Notes: generated by a model not told the origin, from the letters alone. DNA of 64,000 nt from Alviniconcha marisindica (GCA_018857735.1 JABMCL010002757.1:204501-268500); one strand, 5' to 3'. Shown: positions 12,713 to 26,280, counted from the stretch's first letter. Numbers and translations: made by a program.

Positions 12713-13636
12713 CTACAGACGTTTAAGCTGTATTTTGTTTTTTGTTTTGCCCTGGACAGTTTCCCGCAAAGGACTCTGCACGTCTTTGCTATCGGTTGGT
12801 TCTTCACACTTTGAAAGTTCTGTCTGTTCAACGCTTGATGACACTTCCCCATCCACTTTAATGAAGGAATCAGCATTAGGTGATTTTGCAGAAGAACTGA
12901 TTGCATTTCTGTCACTCTCTTCAATTTTACCTTTATTGCTATCTTCAGCTTTACTTCTATGCACCTTGGAGGTTTTCTGTACGGCTGGACATTCTTTGGC
13001 AGCACCCTTGTCAATGGGAACATTTGGGTCTAGCTTACGAGCCTTGACTCTGATAATCCTGGTTTCTAGGTCTGTTTTTCGTTTGTGCACATCTTTTTTG
13101 AAATCACTGTCATAAGTGTCAATAAGACCACCATTATCATCCAAGTTATGAGCAATCACAGAAGTGGAAGCAAGCTTCAATGATTTACTAGTGCTGTCAG
13201 CATCAACAGTACTGCTTCTACTTTTGTCACTAACTGCTTCATCTTTTGGGTTCATGCAACTTGTGGATGCTTCATCACTACCAAGGATAGCACATGATGA
13301 AGCGTCCTGGTTTGACTGTTCCGATTCTGAATCACAGGGTGTAGTTGTAGCACTTTCATTTGGTCGAGGTTTAGCCAATGTCCGTTTGTCTATCACTGAA
13401 TCTGCTGCAATGGACTGAAGTTTGGAGATGAGACTGTGGAGCCATGATGTAAACTGATCTGTGTTGTCACCTAGAAAAAGAGTAAGGTCTTCGGTCATCT
13501 GTTCCTCACTTTTCTTGTTCGCAACCATCACCATGATATAGTCGGGAAGTTCTTCATAAACATCATTTCCTAATTCAGCCAGCTTTACTTTGATAGCCGT
13601 TCGAATCTTTAAAGATAATTCGCTGGTGAATTTCAT
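12713..13636 (-). CDS. Short ZC3H14-like protein, N-terminal domain only
   Basis: A single uninterrupted 307-aa frame. Residues 1-80 align without gaps to the N-terminus of ZC3H14 located 6 kb away. By eye about two thirds are identical, including the exact run EELPDYIMVMVANKKS, followed by similar EDL.LFLG, FT.WLH and KLQSI segments. The remaining 220 residues are Ser/Asp/Lys-rich, unlike the ZC3H14 tail, and probably disordered, with basic patches (KVKARK, KRKTD). No CCCH finger follows, there is no convincing splice donor near the stop, and a minus-strand AATAAA lies about 200 nt downstream. It therefore looks like a complete intronless gene rather than a first exon. In Nab2/ZC3H14 the N-domain mediates protein contacts and nuclear-pore/export links; a fingerless version would keep these without RNA binding (inference). 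Its start is 337 bp from the AATF start, head to head. An undetected downstream exon or a recent pseudogene are the alternatives. Confidence 0.75.
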   Translation of the reverse strand: MKFTSELSLKIRTAIKVKLAELGNDVYEELPDYIMVMVANKKSEEQMTEDLTLFLGDNTDQFTSWLHSLISKLQSIAADSVIDKRTLAKPRPNESATTTPCDSESEQSNQDASSCAILGSDEASTSCMNPKDEAVSDKSRSSTVDADSTSKSLKLASTSVIAHNLDDNGGLIDTYDSDFKKDVHKRKTDLETRIIRVKARKLDPNVPIDKGAAKECPAVQKTSKVHRSKAEDSNKGKIEESDRNAISSSAKSPNADSFIKVDGEVSSSVEQTELSKCEEPTDSKDVQSPLRETVQGKTKNKIQLKRL

Positions 13637-13972
13637 AATTTCGATGCAGCAAAAAAATGTACAAGGACTAATAACACTGAAATCGTAAGGCCACAGGGTG
13701 AATGTTACCCTACAGGATTTTCGCAGCCATTAAACTCGAGAATTATCTTTTCCTTAGACTACCTACCAGAATTTCCACAAACTACAAAGAATTTAATTAT
13801 TTCGTTGTAATTCTTTGTTTGTATTTATGATTAACTCGCATCGAAAACAGTAAAATATCATAGTTTGAAGTGTTTGGATCATATATAAAACTGCGATGGA
13901 AAAAAACAAGTTTTGTAAATAAAAAGCAGGAACGGCTATGCACACGATGTCTTGAGGCAAGACCGGAAAAAG
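13637..13972. promoter_or_regulatory. Putative bidirectional promoter, short ZC3H14-like / AATF
   Basis: Only 336 bp separate the two divergent start codons. The segment contains a TATA-like ATATATAAAA at about 13880-13889 on the AATF side and CCGGAA at 13963-13968, five bases before the AATF ATG. Whether both genes use shared elements cannot be seen from sequence. Confidence 0.5.
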
Positions 13973-16900
13973 ATGGCGACCATCGACGACATTGTAGGAC
14001 AGTTAGGTGATCAAACCCCTGTATTTGACGACCCAGAAGATGATGACGCAGACGGTACTTGTATTAATATTTTTTACAAATAATTTGCGGGTCTTTTGCG
14101 TGTGTGGGTGTGATTGCGCGCACAGCCACACATACACACACATTCACGCCATTTGATTTTGAACCAGCACCCACGTGCACAGAGCCTCTAGATTACCCAT
14201 GCAACACAGCCACAGAGCAGTTTGCTCGTTCTTCTTTTAGTTTTAGTTTGCATTCATTACAGTACAGATGTTCGCGAGACTTGTTTAACGCCGAGTTGTT
14301 TTCCGGAGAGGTACTGGAACAAGATCCCAGGATGTGTCGGGGGAGAGGGTTGGGGAGAAGGGAACCCCTAACTGCACAACCCCTGACAGTGACAGTGACA
14401 CTATAGTAACACTAACAGTGACATAATCTTGAGTATGATGAAGGAGGTCACTCTACAGAAGAAGAAGAAGATGCCTGATTACCTAGTGTAAGTACTAACA
14501 CTCCACTGGCACTGTCCCCACCAGTGACCAGAACGACTGTGTTGGGATGGGCAGTGGTGTTCTGTGACTTGTGAGCCATTTTAATGTTTGATTCATGATT
14601 GTTTCATTCATTTTGGAGGAACAAAGACACAATCAGACATTATGATAGTGTATCCAGACCATGACCCCAGCTTTTGAAGAGACAGGAGGGCTGAAATGGA
14701 ATTAAATCCAGGTCATCTGCTTACTAATACTAATGAGTAAGGCACTACCACTATCGTACCAGCACCACTAGTAATAGCAGTAGTCGGGCATGTATTAGTA
14801 GTAGTACTAGTACCAGTACCAGTGCACCACTAGTACTTCTTTTGGGGGGGCTTAATGTCCTCAAACGTCAGGCTGACAGATATATTAGGGACAAACCACT
14901 AGTAAAGACTAGTAGTACTAGTAGTACATAGGACTACCACTAGTAGTAGTAGCAGTACAGGTCAGCCTAATACTGTAATAGGAGTAATGCCTATGACCGG
15001 TGCAGACACAGCCACAGGTGACACACCACAGCCACAGGCCACACCACAGACATCATGATGTCATTGTTGCTGTGGCCTGCCACAGCTCCCTTACTCATGT
15101 ACATGAGTGACACTGACAGTGCTCAAGAGACAGGTGTTTAATGATGCAAATAAACTTTGACCAACAACCTCACACTTAATATTCTAAATGATACACAATG
15201 GGGGGTTTAATGCAAGTCATCTAGTCTTAACATTTCTGAATAGAGTCTGAGAAAGTGAGATGCCGATGGCCCACAATGTGCCCTCGTGTAAGCCTGTACA
15301 CTGCTGCAACAGCTCTTCATTTAGAACAAGTCGTTGCCTGCTGCCTCACCACAACCAGGCAACATTACATGGTGTGGCTTTCATCTTGCACACAAAGCCA
15401 CTCCAAAAAAATCCTGATAATTTGCTGTTACACAGCCTGCAGCTGCAGTGTGTCACCTACGTCTGAGGCAGTTATAATTACTATATCGCTTTTATTATTA
15501 GTTACCGTGAGGCCAGACTGGCTCATGCAGAACATGGTATGTTCATTAGAATTTTAGGCTTATTTAACACCAGGTTCTCTCCTTTATGATATAGTTATGG
15601 CATTTTTAAAATATATTTTGTTTGAGGTTGCTGACATTGTATTTGTAACAAACAAATGTAAGAAATATATATATATGAACAGCAGAGTGTGCTGTACATA
15701 AGAAAATATAAGTGTGAATTTGGTTGACCTGTTGCTCATTCACAATCACACAGTGTCAGTAATGTCATTGATCAGTGATTAAGAAATCACAGCAACTACA
15801 TGATCATTCACTGAAACTTGATTACATGGATAATAATTAATACTACTAGTAGTAGTACTGCAACTAGGAGTAGAACTATGATTTATTTCTCCAGCAAAGC
15901 ACTTGTGCACCTGTGCTAAGACAGTAAGGGCCCATACCACATGATGTCATTTGGATGGCTTGTAAGTTGTATGCTGTTGCAAGAATTAGATATTCTCTTT
16001 AACAATAATTGATTCTTGTTTTTATACTTGTTATGCTTACAGTGACTGTTGCTCGACTGGCACCTTATCATGAAGATGCAGAGGAGGTAGAGGCTGTGGC
16101 CGTTCAAAGCACACAACTGCGGAGAAGAGCAGCTGCCTGTTTGGAGTCAGATCAGCGCTATCAGGGCAAGAAAACATCAAGGAAAGAACTGTATGAATTT
16201 GCAGAAGATGAAGATGACAAGGAAAGTTTTAATTCAGAATCAGAGTCTGATTCAGACACAAAGGGCACTGGGCAGTTTGAGGAAGCTGATGACAGCATCA
16301 CTGGTTATGATGACTCAGTTGAGGAGGAGGAGGAAGAAAAAGCAGAGGAAGAAGTTGATGGTGAAAGCGAGGAGTCTGGCATAGAGGAAGAGATGGACAG
16401 TGACACTGACAGAGATGTCGGTGATGAAGAAATAACCAGTGAGAGTGAGATTTATTTTTATCAATATTAACATTATCTTAATTCTTATACTATACCTACA
16501 CACATACATCATTATGATCATTACATATATTTTATATATATATATATATGTAAAAATCTTGTTAATTTTGTTCATGGAAAGACATCTGTGGCAGATGCAC
16601 TGCCCTGCCATTTGAGCCCTTATGTTAGTGGCAATTATACTATTAACTACCAATCATTATATATGTAACTTCATTTTACTTGACCAGCATGCACATTTCT
16701 GTGTATTTTAGTTTTTTCAATACTCTGTAGAGCCCCCTTTCCAAGACCCCTTAAAATCAAGCAAAATTGATTGAAAAGAAGGAGTTTGTTTTTATGGAAG
16801 AAAAAAGTTAAATAATAGTTAATAATACTTTTTAAAGGGGCTTTGAAAACTAGAGTAATGGTCTCTTGTGAAAGTGGTTTTTCATTAGGGGTTCCATTGT

Positions 16901-17166
16901 ATCATTGTTGCCATGGGACCTGTAATGTGCGCATTCCCGTATAATGTACTGGCAATCAGAGTTACCTAGTTTTGTTAATGAATGATGGTGGTGTTCATGA
17001 TGATGTCCTCTCCTCTGCAAGACTTGGTGCTTAGTGCATCATCCTGATACATTGTACCTTAAAGATGGGAGAGAATATCTGCCAGTACCAGGATTCACAA
17101 TCTGAACCCACAACCTCTCAGATTAGGATTACTACCCCATGCCTATTATTTACTTGCATTTTACAG

Positions 17167-17225
<59 letters not shown>

Positions 17226-20200
17226 ATATACAGATTTGAAAAAATAAAAAATAAAAAACTATAAAACTATAATACTTCTTACTCCAAATGCTGTCTTACT
17301 GAAGTCTTATTATCTCACCACATGTGTTTTAACTTTAGTGTAACAGTTTAAGAACATGTGCACTTTACCAAAAGCTTTCATGTGTAAGTTTTTCTTAAAA
17401 TGTTAAATCGTTAAATTGTAATCTGCAAAAAATGTTTTGTGCAAGTTCTCAGTGTGTCCTGTAGCTATACATATGTATGATTCTAATAGTGTATAATAAA
17501 GGTTTGAAATTGCTGTGAATACAGTTGTCAAAATTAATAATAATACTGATCATAAAAATATATGTAACTTTTCTCAGGTTCAGGGAGTGAGGGTGACGAA
17601 TGTACCATTCAAGATTCAGGTATGTATAATTTGTCTTTAAAATTTTGTACTCATATAATACTATAAAGTTAAAAAGCAACTTGGGGTGGGGGGGTTCTAT
17701 GTGATAATCACACTGAAGTCTGGCCCTTTTCATGAGCACTGTGTTTCATACTTGTGCTTAAAGTATGCATAGTGTTCTAATAATTCGCTTTTCATACTAG
17801 TTTCAGTGACATGAGCCTTTGAACTACGTGGCCATTAAGGCAGGTTTAATTTTTATTCTTTGTTCGTTTTAAAACAGAAGTGATAATTATGATTTGCACA
17901 TAAACGTCAAGAAGGAGTGACAATCCTTAGTATATCAGAATCAGAATATTTAGACCCATGGTCTCATATGACGTCAATTCTTTAGCTCTTTGTGGGTTAT
18001 GGAGGATTAAAAACAGTAAACATCAAAGTCAACGATGCAGTAAAATAATGCAATGGCTGAAAATCAAGAAAGGGAAATTTGATTAACTTATACTGTTATA
18101 CTTATACTGTTATAGCAACATATACTTATAACAAAAATTAGTTATATTCAAACAAGCAAAATATTTGTATAGTAATAACCTGTTTAGCAGTCTTTTACTG
18201 TGGTCTATGCTTTTACATAATTTTTATTTCCTTTGCAAATTTGGACAAAGCGAAGATATATTTTTTCTTTGACTTTGTAGAGAGATAAATCTACCCAAAA
18301 AAGAGATATATATATAAAAGATGGATGAAGAAGTTTTCTTGGGAGCAATTGTATCATATTCATATTATATATATATATATATATAATTCATCTCCAGCAA
18401 CAGATAAATTATACTTCATTCATGTTCAGTCTTCTTTTGGCATATTTCCCATGCACACATACATCATAGATGCACACATGTGCACGCACACACACACGGG
18501 GCAGCCAGTACTGTTGGACTTTGAGCTAGTGCATTCTGATCAAATGAAGCAAAGTTATTACCTGAGGTGGAGAATGAGTGCTCAGTGCCTTTCCAGGGCA
18601 GTAGATGTTTCACCTCTAGTATTATTATTATGATAGTGATACTAATGTTCACATTGGATGAGACCTTTTTCTCTTTTTTTCTGGGTGTTTGTGTCTGCTC
18701 AAGGGTGGAGGGAGGTACTCTTGGGTACCCCCCCCCCCCCCCCACCCCCACACACCCTGTATTTTCAGGATCCTTGCTCATTATCAAAGGATAAGCATAC
18801 TTCTGCATTGTAAATGTGAAAATGTATATGGATATAACAGTGTGGTAATTTGAATGGTAAGCACTGCTACTGAGCAGCACCCATTCATTGTAGACATGAA
18901 TTAAAACTATTGAAAGCCTTTGGACAGGCCGGCATGTTTTTGTAACTGATCTGGGATTATAAATGTGTTCATCAGTCCTCCTCTTTATTACCTCTTCTTC
19001 TTCTTAAAAAATGAGTTTCTACTTCTATTTCTTTGTGAATCACTGAATGATAGCTTTGTCATGTGAAAGTGTTGACCTGGGAATGGATGGCTTTGTCTGT
19101 GGTGATAATTGTTTTGTCATTTGATTTGCAGAAAGAGATGAAGGGGAAAAGGCACGTGCTGTTGTGGAACAGTTAGGTACTGTAGTGTTGTTTGCATTAT
19201 TTTCTGTATTTAGTAGCATGCTCTTGTCTACTCTAATCCATTAACCTGATACTGCTTGTTAACCACCATGGCTCCCGAAAAAAACCCAATCTGTGCTTAT
19301 TCTTGCAGTAGGAGCTCAAATTCACTCTTTAGACTGCCACCCTGTGCATGAAATTTACTCTTGAAAGTCCCAACTAAGGAGTGAAAATACCCTTTAAAAA
19401 TATCTGTCAGATGGGTGGCAACTACCGCTGTTGTTTCACCAAGACAAACGATCCAATGTAAACAATGCAGTGCAACACATTGTCAAAGCTGCAGTGGTGT
19501 AAACATACACAGAAATCTCTGGAGAAAGTCAAGATTTCTGTAACAGCACTTTACTCCCAGCTTGGAGCAGCCTTTCTGTTTCCCTGTGCATGATCTCCCA
19601 GTTTTCAAATTTGATGTTCTCGTACATGTAAAAGTACTCACACTCAGATTAGGAGCCAAGACACACACACTTCCAAAACTGGTTAACATGCAATGCTTTT
19701 GTGTTGACAGTGTATGTATTGTGGTGTTGTTTGTGTCCCTCACCTAGAACCAACCCCTCGAACCATGAAAATGGGAAGTTGTGTTAGCTCTGTGAGTCTA
19801 TGAGATTGTATTGAATTTATTTTAGTTACCATTATTAAGAGAGTTATCATAAAACATACAGCTGTTATTTGTCATGGTGCATTCTGATCAACAAAGTCTT
19901 ATAATAATGAATATTCATGTTGAAAAAATATTGGTAATGACTGCCAGCGGGGTGCTGGTCCACTAAATGTGACTGAACTGCTAAATGCAAGGTTCTTGAC
20001 TGTCTGTGTGTCTGTGCTTCAGACTCATTGATCAGGATGTATGAACTATTACAGATAGTCATAACTTAAACAACTATTCATTACTGTTGAATATTACAGT
20101 GGTTTGTTGAATCATGGCATTGTTTTGTCATTTAGAGCTTTGTTGTCGTTATATCTTCTTGTTTTTGTGTTGGTGTTTTTTTCTCTATTTTTTTTTGGGG

Positions 20201-23200
20201 GGGGAGGGGGATTTACACAGTGCAAATAAGTACATAACTTCAAGATGGGACTCAGTCAAAGGTTCTCACAGTTTCAGTGCCTGAATTGTATGTGTGTACA
20301 TGAAGTGATTTTGTTTCTGTTCAGATCTGTGGGACCGTTTGATGGAAGGGAGAATAAAGTTGCAGAAAACACTCTCACTGATCAACAAAATTCCCAGTGG
20401 AGTTCAGCTGGAGGGAAATGAAGTGCAGCAAGGTGAGCTGTGGGGGGATGCATTTTTGTTTGTGTGTGAATTTACATGTACACACATACGTATACTGATG
20501 TTTGTAATTGCATCTTTGTGATGGAGGCACTATGGTGGGATGATGTGGCATGTGTGTGTGTGTGCCTGTTTTCATGGATGTGTACTGATGTGATTTAGGT
20601 GGTGTATCAGTTGATCTGCAAGCTACCTATAGAGAGTGAATGAAAAAAAGAACATAATAATGTAGCTGGCAGTCAAATGTATACCTTCGTTTGCTGGTAA
20701 CAATGGCAGAATGTGGTATGTGTGTGTGTGTGTAAAGCATGGCTTGAATCTGGTGAGCGTGTGTATGTTTGTGTGTTAAGCATGGCTTGAATTTGGTCCA
20801 TGAGTACCCATTTGTTTTGTTTTTTCAGCCCAGTCTGTGCTTGAAGAGCTTAGCTGTGCACTTTGTGGCCTTCAGTCAACCAAGTCATCACCAAGGTAAT
20901 TCTTTCGGCTTCATTAAACTTCAGTGGATATCAGATATCTGCATGTCCATTGTGTGGAATAGCATAAATACATGTCAGTTCATCCTTGTCAAGAACACTA
21001 CAGTTTGAAAGAAGACCAGTGTGCAGGCTCTTTTTTTCTTTTGTGGCAGGAAAAGAAAAGCAGACACAGATACCGAACAGGTGGCAAAAGAAAACTTCTC
21101 AAATTACCAGTCCATCCGGTAAGTATAAAAACTGCTGAATGATTGATGAATGGGTTGTTTGTCTTATTTAAATGCTATTGAATTATGTCTTGAGACATTT
21201 GATCAATGTTAAGTAATATAATTTTTGCTTTCTCATGCAGTCGGTGTCATAGCCATAGGGAGGGGTATGTTGACCATGTGGATGATTACAAATCTGATGC
21301 TCTTACTGTCTTAGTCTTAGGTGATTGGGTGATAAACAGATGGAGCTATATGGACACATTATTTACATCCACATCTCATTAAAATACAAACAAGAGAAGA
21401 TAGTTCCCAGCTATGAAAAATAATTGGCACATTTTTAATCATTTTGAAACTGTAGTCTTTTTTGCGAAAAAATCATGCTGTTAGTATTTCCAATGCTGTT
21501 CAGTGAGACTGAGAGTTCTCCTGAGGTTTTTTTCTGGCTCTGTTTTGTTTTTTATACTTCATTAATCCCTTGCATGAAACTTGAGTAGCCTTACCTGGTT
21601 GCCTTCTCTCTCTTTTTCTACGTTGACATCTGTATAATATATATATGACATTATGTCTTTCTCTCTCTCTTGCTGCTGTGTGGTTGATTGGATGTAAAAA
21701 GTCCAAGAACCAACTCTCTCTTTGTCTGTTTCAGGAATAACACACTCACATTCTGGGATGACAAAACTCGATTAGCATCCAAAAAGTTTAAGTCCTTCAG
21801 TTCTTTCAACACTTCAGTACTGAAGCAAGTGGAACAGGTAAGTCTTGGAAACCCCGTTCTTTGTCCGTGGTATGCTAGAGCTCACTAAAATTACTGCCTA
21901 CCACCCCCACCCCCCCTGCCCCCTTACATTCCACAGCATCAGGTATTTTGTGATGCATTAATCACATACCTGTACATTGTTATGAAACAATTGACAGCAT
22001 ACAGTACCCATACTCCCAGAACAGTGGATTATGGAAGCAGCATAAAAAATGCACTAAAAATTCAGTGTCAGAGCCTTCTGAGGGTTGAAGTTAGACACTG
22101 TACCAAAGAAGAAGAGGCATAATTACGCATGGACCATTCTGTAAATTGCAGGGCCCTCTGTGACACAGCAAATCAAGATAGCATGCTAATATTGCATTGC
22201 ACACGATGAATTTTTATCTTTCAAAAGATATAATATGTTTCAAAGAATTCTTGCAAGGAATTGCCTGAACAGAGCGCCATCAAGCAACCCTACCCTATAC
22301 CCAAACTGTAGCCATCTCTCTCTGCTCTGTCAGCGTGGTTCTCATTGCCAGTATAGACATGGCCTTTTTTGTGAATGTTTTCTTCCCCCCAGAATTGCTG
22401 TTATGAGTATGATGCCTAAAGCTTGCATATATTTTTACTTATTAAAATGAATACATTTTTGGATGACTAAGCAATTTATAGGATGGTATGGATTGGATTT
22501 TGTGTTTACAATTGGTTTTGGTTGATGTGTGTCAGATTCTGAGTGACCGAGACAGACTGGTGCGGCGAACACGTGTCAGTCGTGATGCTGAAGCAGCCGA
22601 AATGAAGGTAACTGAATGATGGTGGGTAGTTAGTTGTTTCATTTCAGGTATACAGTCTAGCTGGTAAAGTGACAGCCTAGCTGGTAAAGTGACAAAGAGA
22701 CTCAGCTACATTTGACAAGCCATAGGTTTATCCAGGTGCTTTTTATTGTCTGTGGTTAAGGTAGTAAGAATTTGGCTTTCTCATGTGCCATCAAGAAGTG
22801 GCACATTCAGTAGCACTCATTAGCAGCATGCTCCGATTTTCTTTGTGCATTGTGACAATTATGGTTCATTTAGGGATTAAGTGCTGAAAATATTAATTAT
22901 TATTGTTTAGGGGGCTATCAGCAATTTGGTGAGAATTGAGAATCACAGCCTCAAATTTTGAGACAGTAGTTTCTGGAGAAAAACAGTTCTCCCCAAAAAG
23001 AAAGAAAGAAAAAAGTAGAAAAAATGTTTTGCCTACAAAAGAATGACCCACTTATGTTGGGCAAGATGTTAAGGCATTACTGCCATTAGACTCAGGACTG
23101 CAGGGTTGGGATTTGGAATGCCAGTTCAGGCCATTAATGCCCCCCCCCCCCCACCCCCCCTTTTGTCTTAGGCTGGTGGGCTTAGTGTTTAGTTCATTAG

Positions 23201-26158
23201 ATCAGAGGAAGCACAAAGGATCTATGTTTTAGTCTTGCAGTGTTAAATAACCTGTGACAGCAAAGAAACGTCCTGGCAAAATTGTGTGGAAATTTCTTCA
23301 GCTTTGCATAACCATATTGGTCAGTGGGTTTTGCAAGTGCAGCTGTTGCGGCTAGATTGGGGGTGTTGGGTGGCAGGGGGGACACAGAAGGGGCCTAAAT
23401 TTGTTTACAGGAAAGTTCCCAGTAGAGACAGTGGAATAAACGTATTCCTAAAGAGAGAAAAAAAGAATAGATTAAAAGATGTGCAGTTGCAATTATGCAT
23501 ACTTCTGTGAAATAACTGGTGCTATATTTTTGTAAAATTTAAGTAAAACAATAAAATAAAGATATAAAAAAAAACTATGGAAAGAGGGAAAAAATAACCA
23601 ATAATTATGTCTGGCACATAGGATGATTTTAGCTCCCTTTTATCTGGTTTGAAGTTGTTTTTCAGTGATTGAGAGTCTGATTGTTAATTATTGGGTGTTT
23701 TGACACCATGCATTTTTTATTCTGATTGATTTATTTAATTCTGATTGATTGTGTTGATTATGTCAATTTCAGCCAGAGGAAATATTTGATGACAATGATT
23801 TCTACCAACGTTTGCTCCGGCAGTTGATAGAAAACAAAGCCGAGGACACATGTACTTCATCATCAACCCACAAGTAAGTTAAGTGCAGTTGTAAAACAAA
23901 AGCTTGTCTACCTCCATCGCACATGCAATCAGTTTTACACATATTCTACATGGCAGGGATGATTTGTGCGAAATGTGCCCAATGTGTGTAAAAATTACCA
24001 GTTTTTTTTGGGCCAGTATTACACATGTACGAGTCACACAGTTCAGGTCATTATATCATGCCACTGAAGGGAAAAAAACCTAGGGTTAGTTAAGCATGCA
24101 ATTGCTATTCTGTATCAAGTATCATCTTGCACTCGGCAAACTATTCGCCAAGTATACAAACAAACAGCTATCAGATTTCAAAGATTACCACAAAAGCGAC
24201 TGTACATGGTGTCAATGATTTGATGAATCATCTAGGTTCTCCTCAACTCCCTTCTTCATAAAGTTACATAACGTTTTGGCTTGAGTATATTTAAGGGCAA
24301 TGACACTGTCCAGACAGACTGTGCAAAATCATTAATGTTGGCATTTTTCTGGGAGACTGTTGGGTTACACGTTAAGGGAGATGATGAATTTCCTCCATTG
24401 GCAAAAACTTGTTGTTGGCGTATTTGGGGATGCTGTTTCAGTGAGAATTGTAAAAATGGGTGAGATGGTAACTAACCGTCTATCAGCCTTTACATGTTCA
24501 TGCTAGTTTTTATGACCCTGACACATTTTCAAGTGCACAGGGCATAAAAAAAACCCATAAAAACATAAAACTGTTGGATTCTGTTTTGAGTGCTATTTGA
24601 CTATTTCCTATTTTTGTTGCAGTCAGTGGCTGGAGATTCAGAAGCTGAGGGTGAAGAAGAGGAAAAAAGAAGTTGATACACGGGCCAGCAAAGGCCGCAA
24701 ATTAAGGTTGGACTTGATTTTGAAACATATATAATATGTGTGGTAAAATTTCTTTGACTTACATAAAATGTCTTTGACTTACATAAAATGTCTTCTTTGT
24801 TGATGATTTCATGCATATCTAAAACTGATCCTGATCTTTCTTGTGTATGTCCAAATTGGTGATGCTGGTTGTGGTACAGTTAGCATGCAGTCCCAGAGCT
24901 ATGGTGCTATTTGTTTTCAGTGAAAAAGAGGAACGCAGAAGTAGTAGGTGTGAAGGGGATATAACTGAGTAAAATGACATTCAGGAGGTCTTCTCCCCTC
25001 TCATGAATCTGATGGGTATCAATTATTGCAGGAGCTCAGAAAATGGTTCATGTACTTTTAGTACAATTTACTTTTGAGGTCATAAACTCAGTCCTACTGG
25101 CAAAACCTGTGGCAGTGTTTGAATAAGCAGAGAAACTAGTGTCAAATAAATACAAGAATACAAAAGAGGTTTGATCTTGTTACTATTATTTGATATGTGA
25201 ATGCTATTGGTTAATATTAGTTTTATTACAGGTACAATGTCCACTCCAAGCTGGTCAACTTCATGGCACCCAGGGATGACTCCACCTGGTCTGAAGAAGC
25301 CAAGTGAGTATTCACTGCAGTTGATGAGCCAGCTAATCACTATTCTGTGTTCCCAATGTGGACTTTCAAAATTTAGCTCACCTGATTAGTGAGTATATCA
25401 GAAATAGACCACGTGGCTGCTTTACCCGACATTCATTCTCATGTCTTGCACACCGCAGGTTCAGGGCTTGAATCTGGCTCACTGCTGTCCATTGTCTTCT
25501 GACCAGACTAAATATCTGGACCTCAGTTGAGGATGAAAAGCATGTCAGATCTGTGTGCCAATCTACCTGTTTAAAAGATCTTGAGGAAGTTAAAAATCTG
25601 AAAAGTATGGGAAGTTGCCCCAGCTTCATTTGTAAAGTTGGTAGATAGTACTAAGACTGTAAGATACCTCATCATGTAGTACTCAGTTAACACTGGTACA
25701 CTGTGGGTGTGGTGGGACTGTGTAGTGGTGCTCTTTTGGCTACTACGTAGCCTTAGTTAGGCGACCCCCAAAATCATGTCTGGATGAACCAACTGTTTGT
25801 ACAGTTGTTGTTTCCTTTTGTAGATATCATCAATATAATACAGGAAAGGGTTTGGCAATTTCAGAGCCCCTTTACCATCTGATTTAGAATTAGGTAACAT
25901 AGCATTGTATCACCCCATCATGTCCTGATCTATCTACCCACTCTGACTCAAGTTACCACCACACTCATCATTATGCTCATATGTTTCTTGATTCATGTGC
26001 TCATTCATTCGTATTGCTGTCAGTTTATGTTTTTTGTGCAGACAGAATTAAGTACTCACAGAATCAAGATGTATTTACAATAGACCTTGTATTTACTGTG
26101 TTGCAGAAATGAACTGTTCAAAAACTTGTTCAAGATGGCCACACCAGCAGACCGATGA
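13973..26158 (+). CDS. AATF: AATF / Che-1 (Bfr2 homologue)
   Basis: Thirteen coding exons, all with GT-AG junctions and consistent phase: 13973-14054, 16043-16438, 17578-17619, 19132-19176, 20325-20432, 20829-20895, 21050-21118, 21735-21837, 22536-22607, 23773-23873, 24623-24706, 25232-25303, 26107-26158 (430 aa). The N-terminus (to about 175) is acidic, with long Glu/Asp/Ser runs. Residues about 189-224 hold LWDRLMEGRIKLQK, the signature of the AATF/Che-1 domain. Residues about 270-305 carry the W-D-K-T-x-LASKKF block. The C-terminus (about 330-425) is the TRAUB domain: DDNDFYQRLLRQLIE, QWLEIQKLR, RASKGRKLR, then SKL.NFMAP. Known roles: nucleolar 40S ribosome biogenesis (ANN complex) and transcription/anti-apoptotic cofactor. 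The chosen ATG is the first in frame and yields an acidic start (MATIDDIVGQLG). Exon 2 has two equivalent donors 6 nt apart (16438 or 16444). The human protein is longer, mostly in the acidic linkers. Confidence 0.95.
17169..17222. repeat. (TA)n microsatellite in AATF intron 2
   Basis: About 54 bp of uninterrupted TA dinucleotides. Confidence 0.95.
18728..18743. repeat. Poly-C tract in AATF intron 3
   Basis: A run of about 16 C. A second C-rich tract lies in AATF intron 9 at about 23142-23160. Short tandem duplications also occur in AATF introns at about 22662-22692 (AGCTGGTAAAGTGACA) and 24758-24790 (GTCTTTGACTTACATAAAAT). Otherwise the long AATF introns show nothing recognisable. Confidence 0.8.
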
Positions 26159-26274
26159 GAGTAGAACAAATGTTTTGTGTTGTGAACGAAATTATGACCT
26201 GTACATCTTCCATGTTCTGAAATGAAATCACAATGCAGTTTTAATCATGTGGCAGGTATTTAACTGACAGACTT

Positions 26275-26280
26275 AATAAA
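26275..26280 (+). terminator. AATF polyadenylation signal
   Basis: AATAAA 117 nt after the AATF stop codon, with a second AATAAA a few bases further on. Confidence 0.6.

Noticed and set aside
16997..17047. Possible C/D box snoRNA in AATF intron 2 (ATGATGA ... CTGA)
   Set aside because: Only about 50 nt between the boxes, no clear terminal stem and no C'/D' pair.
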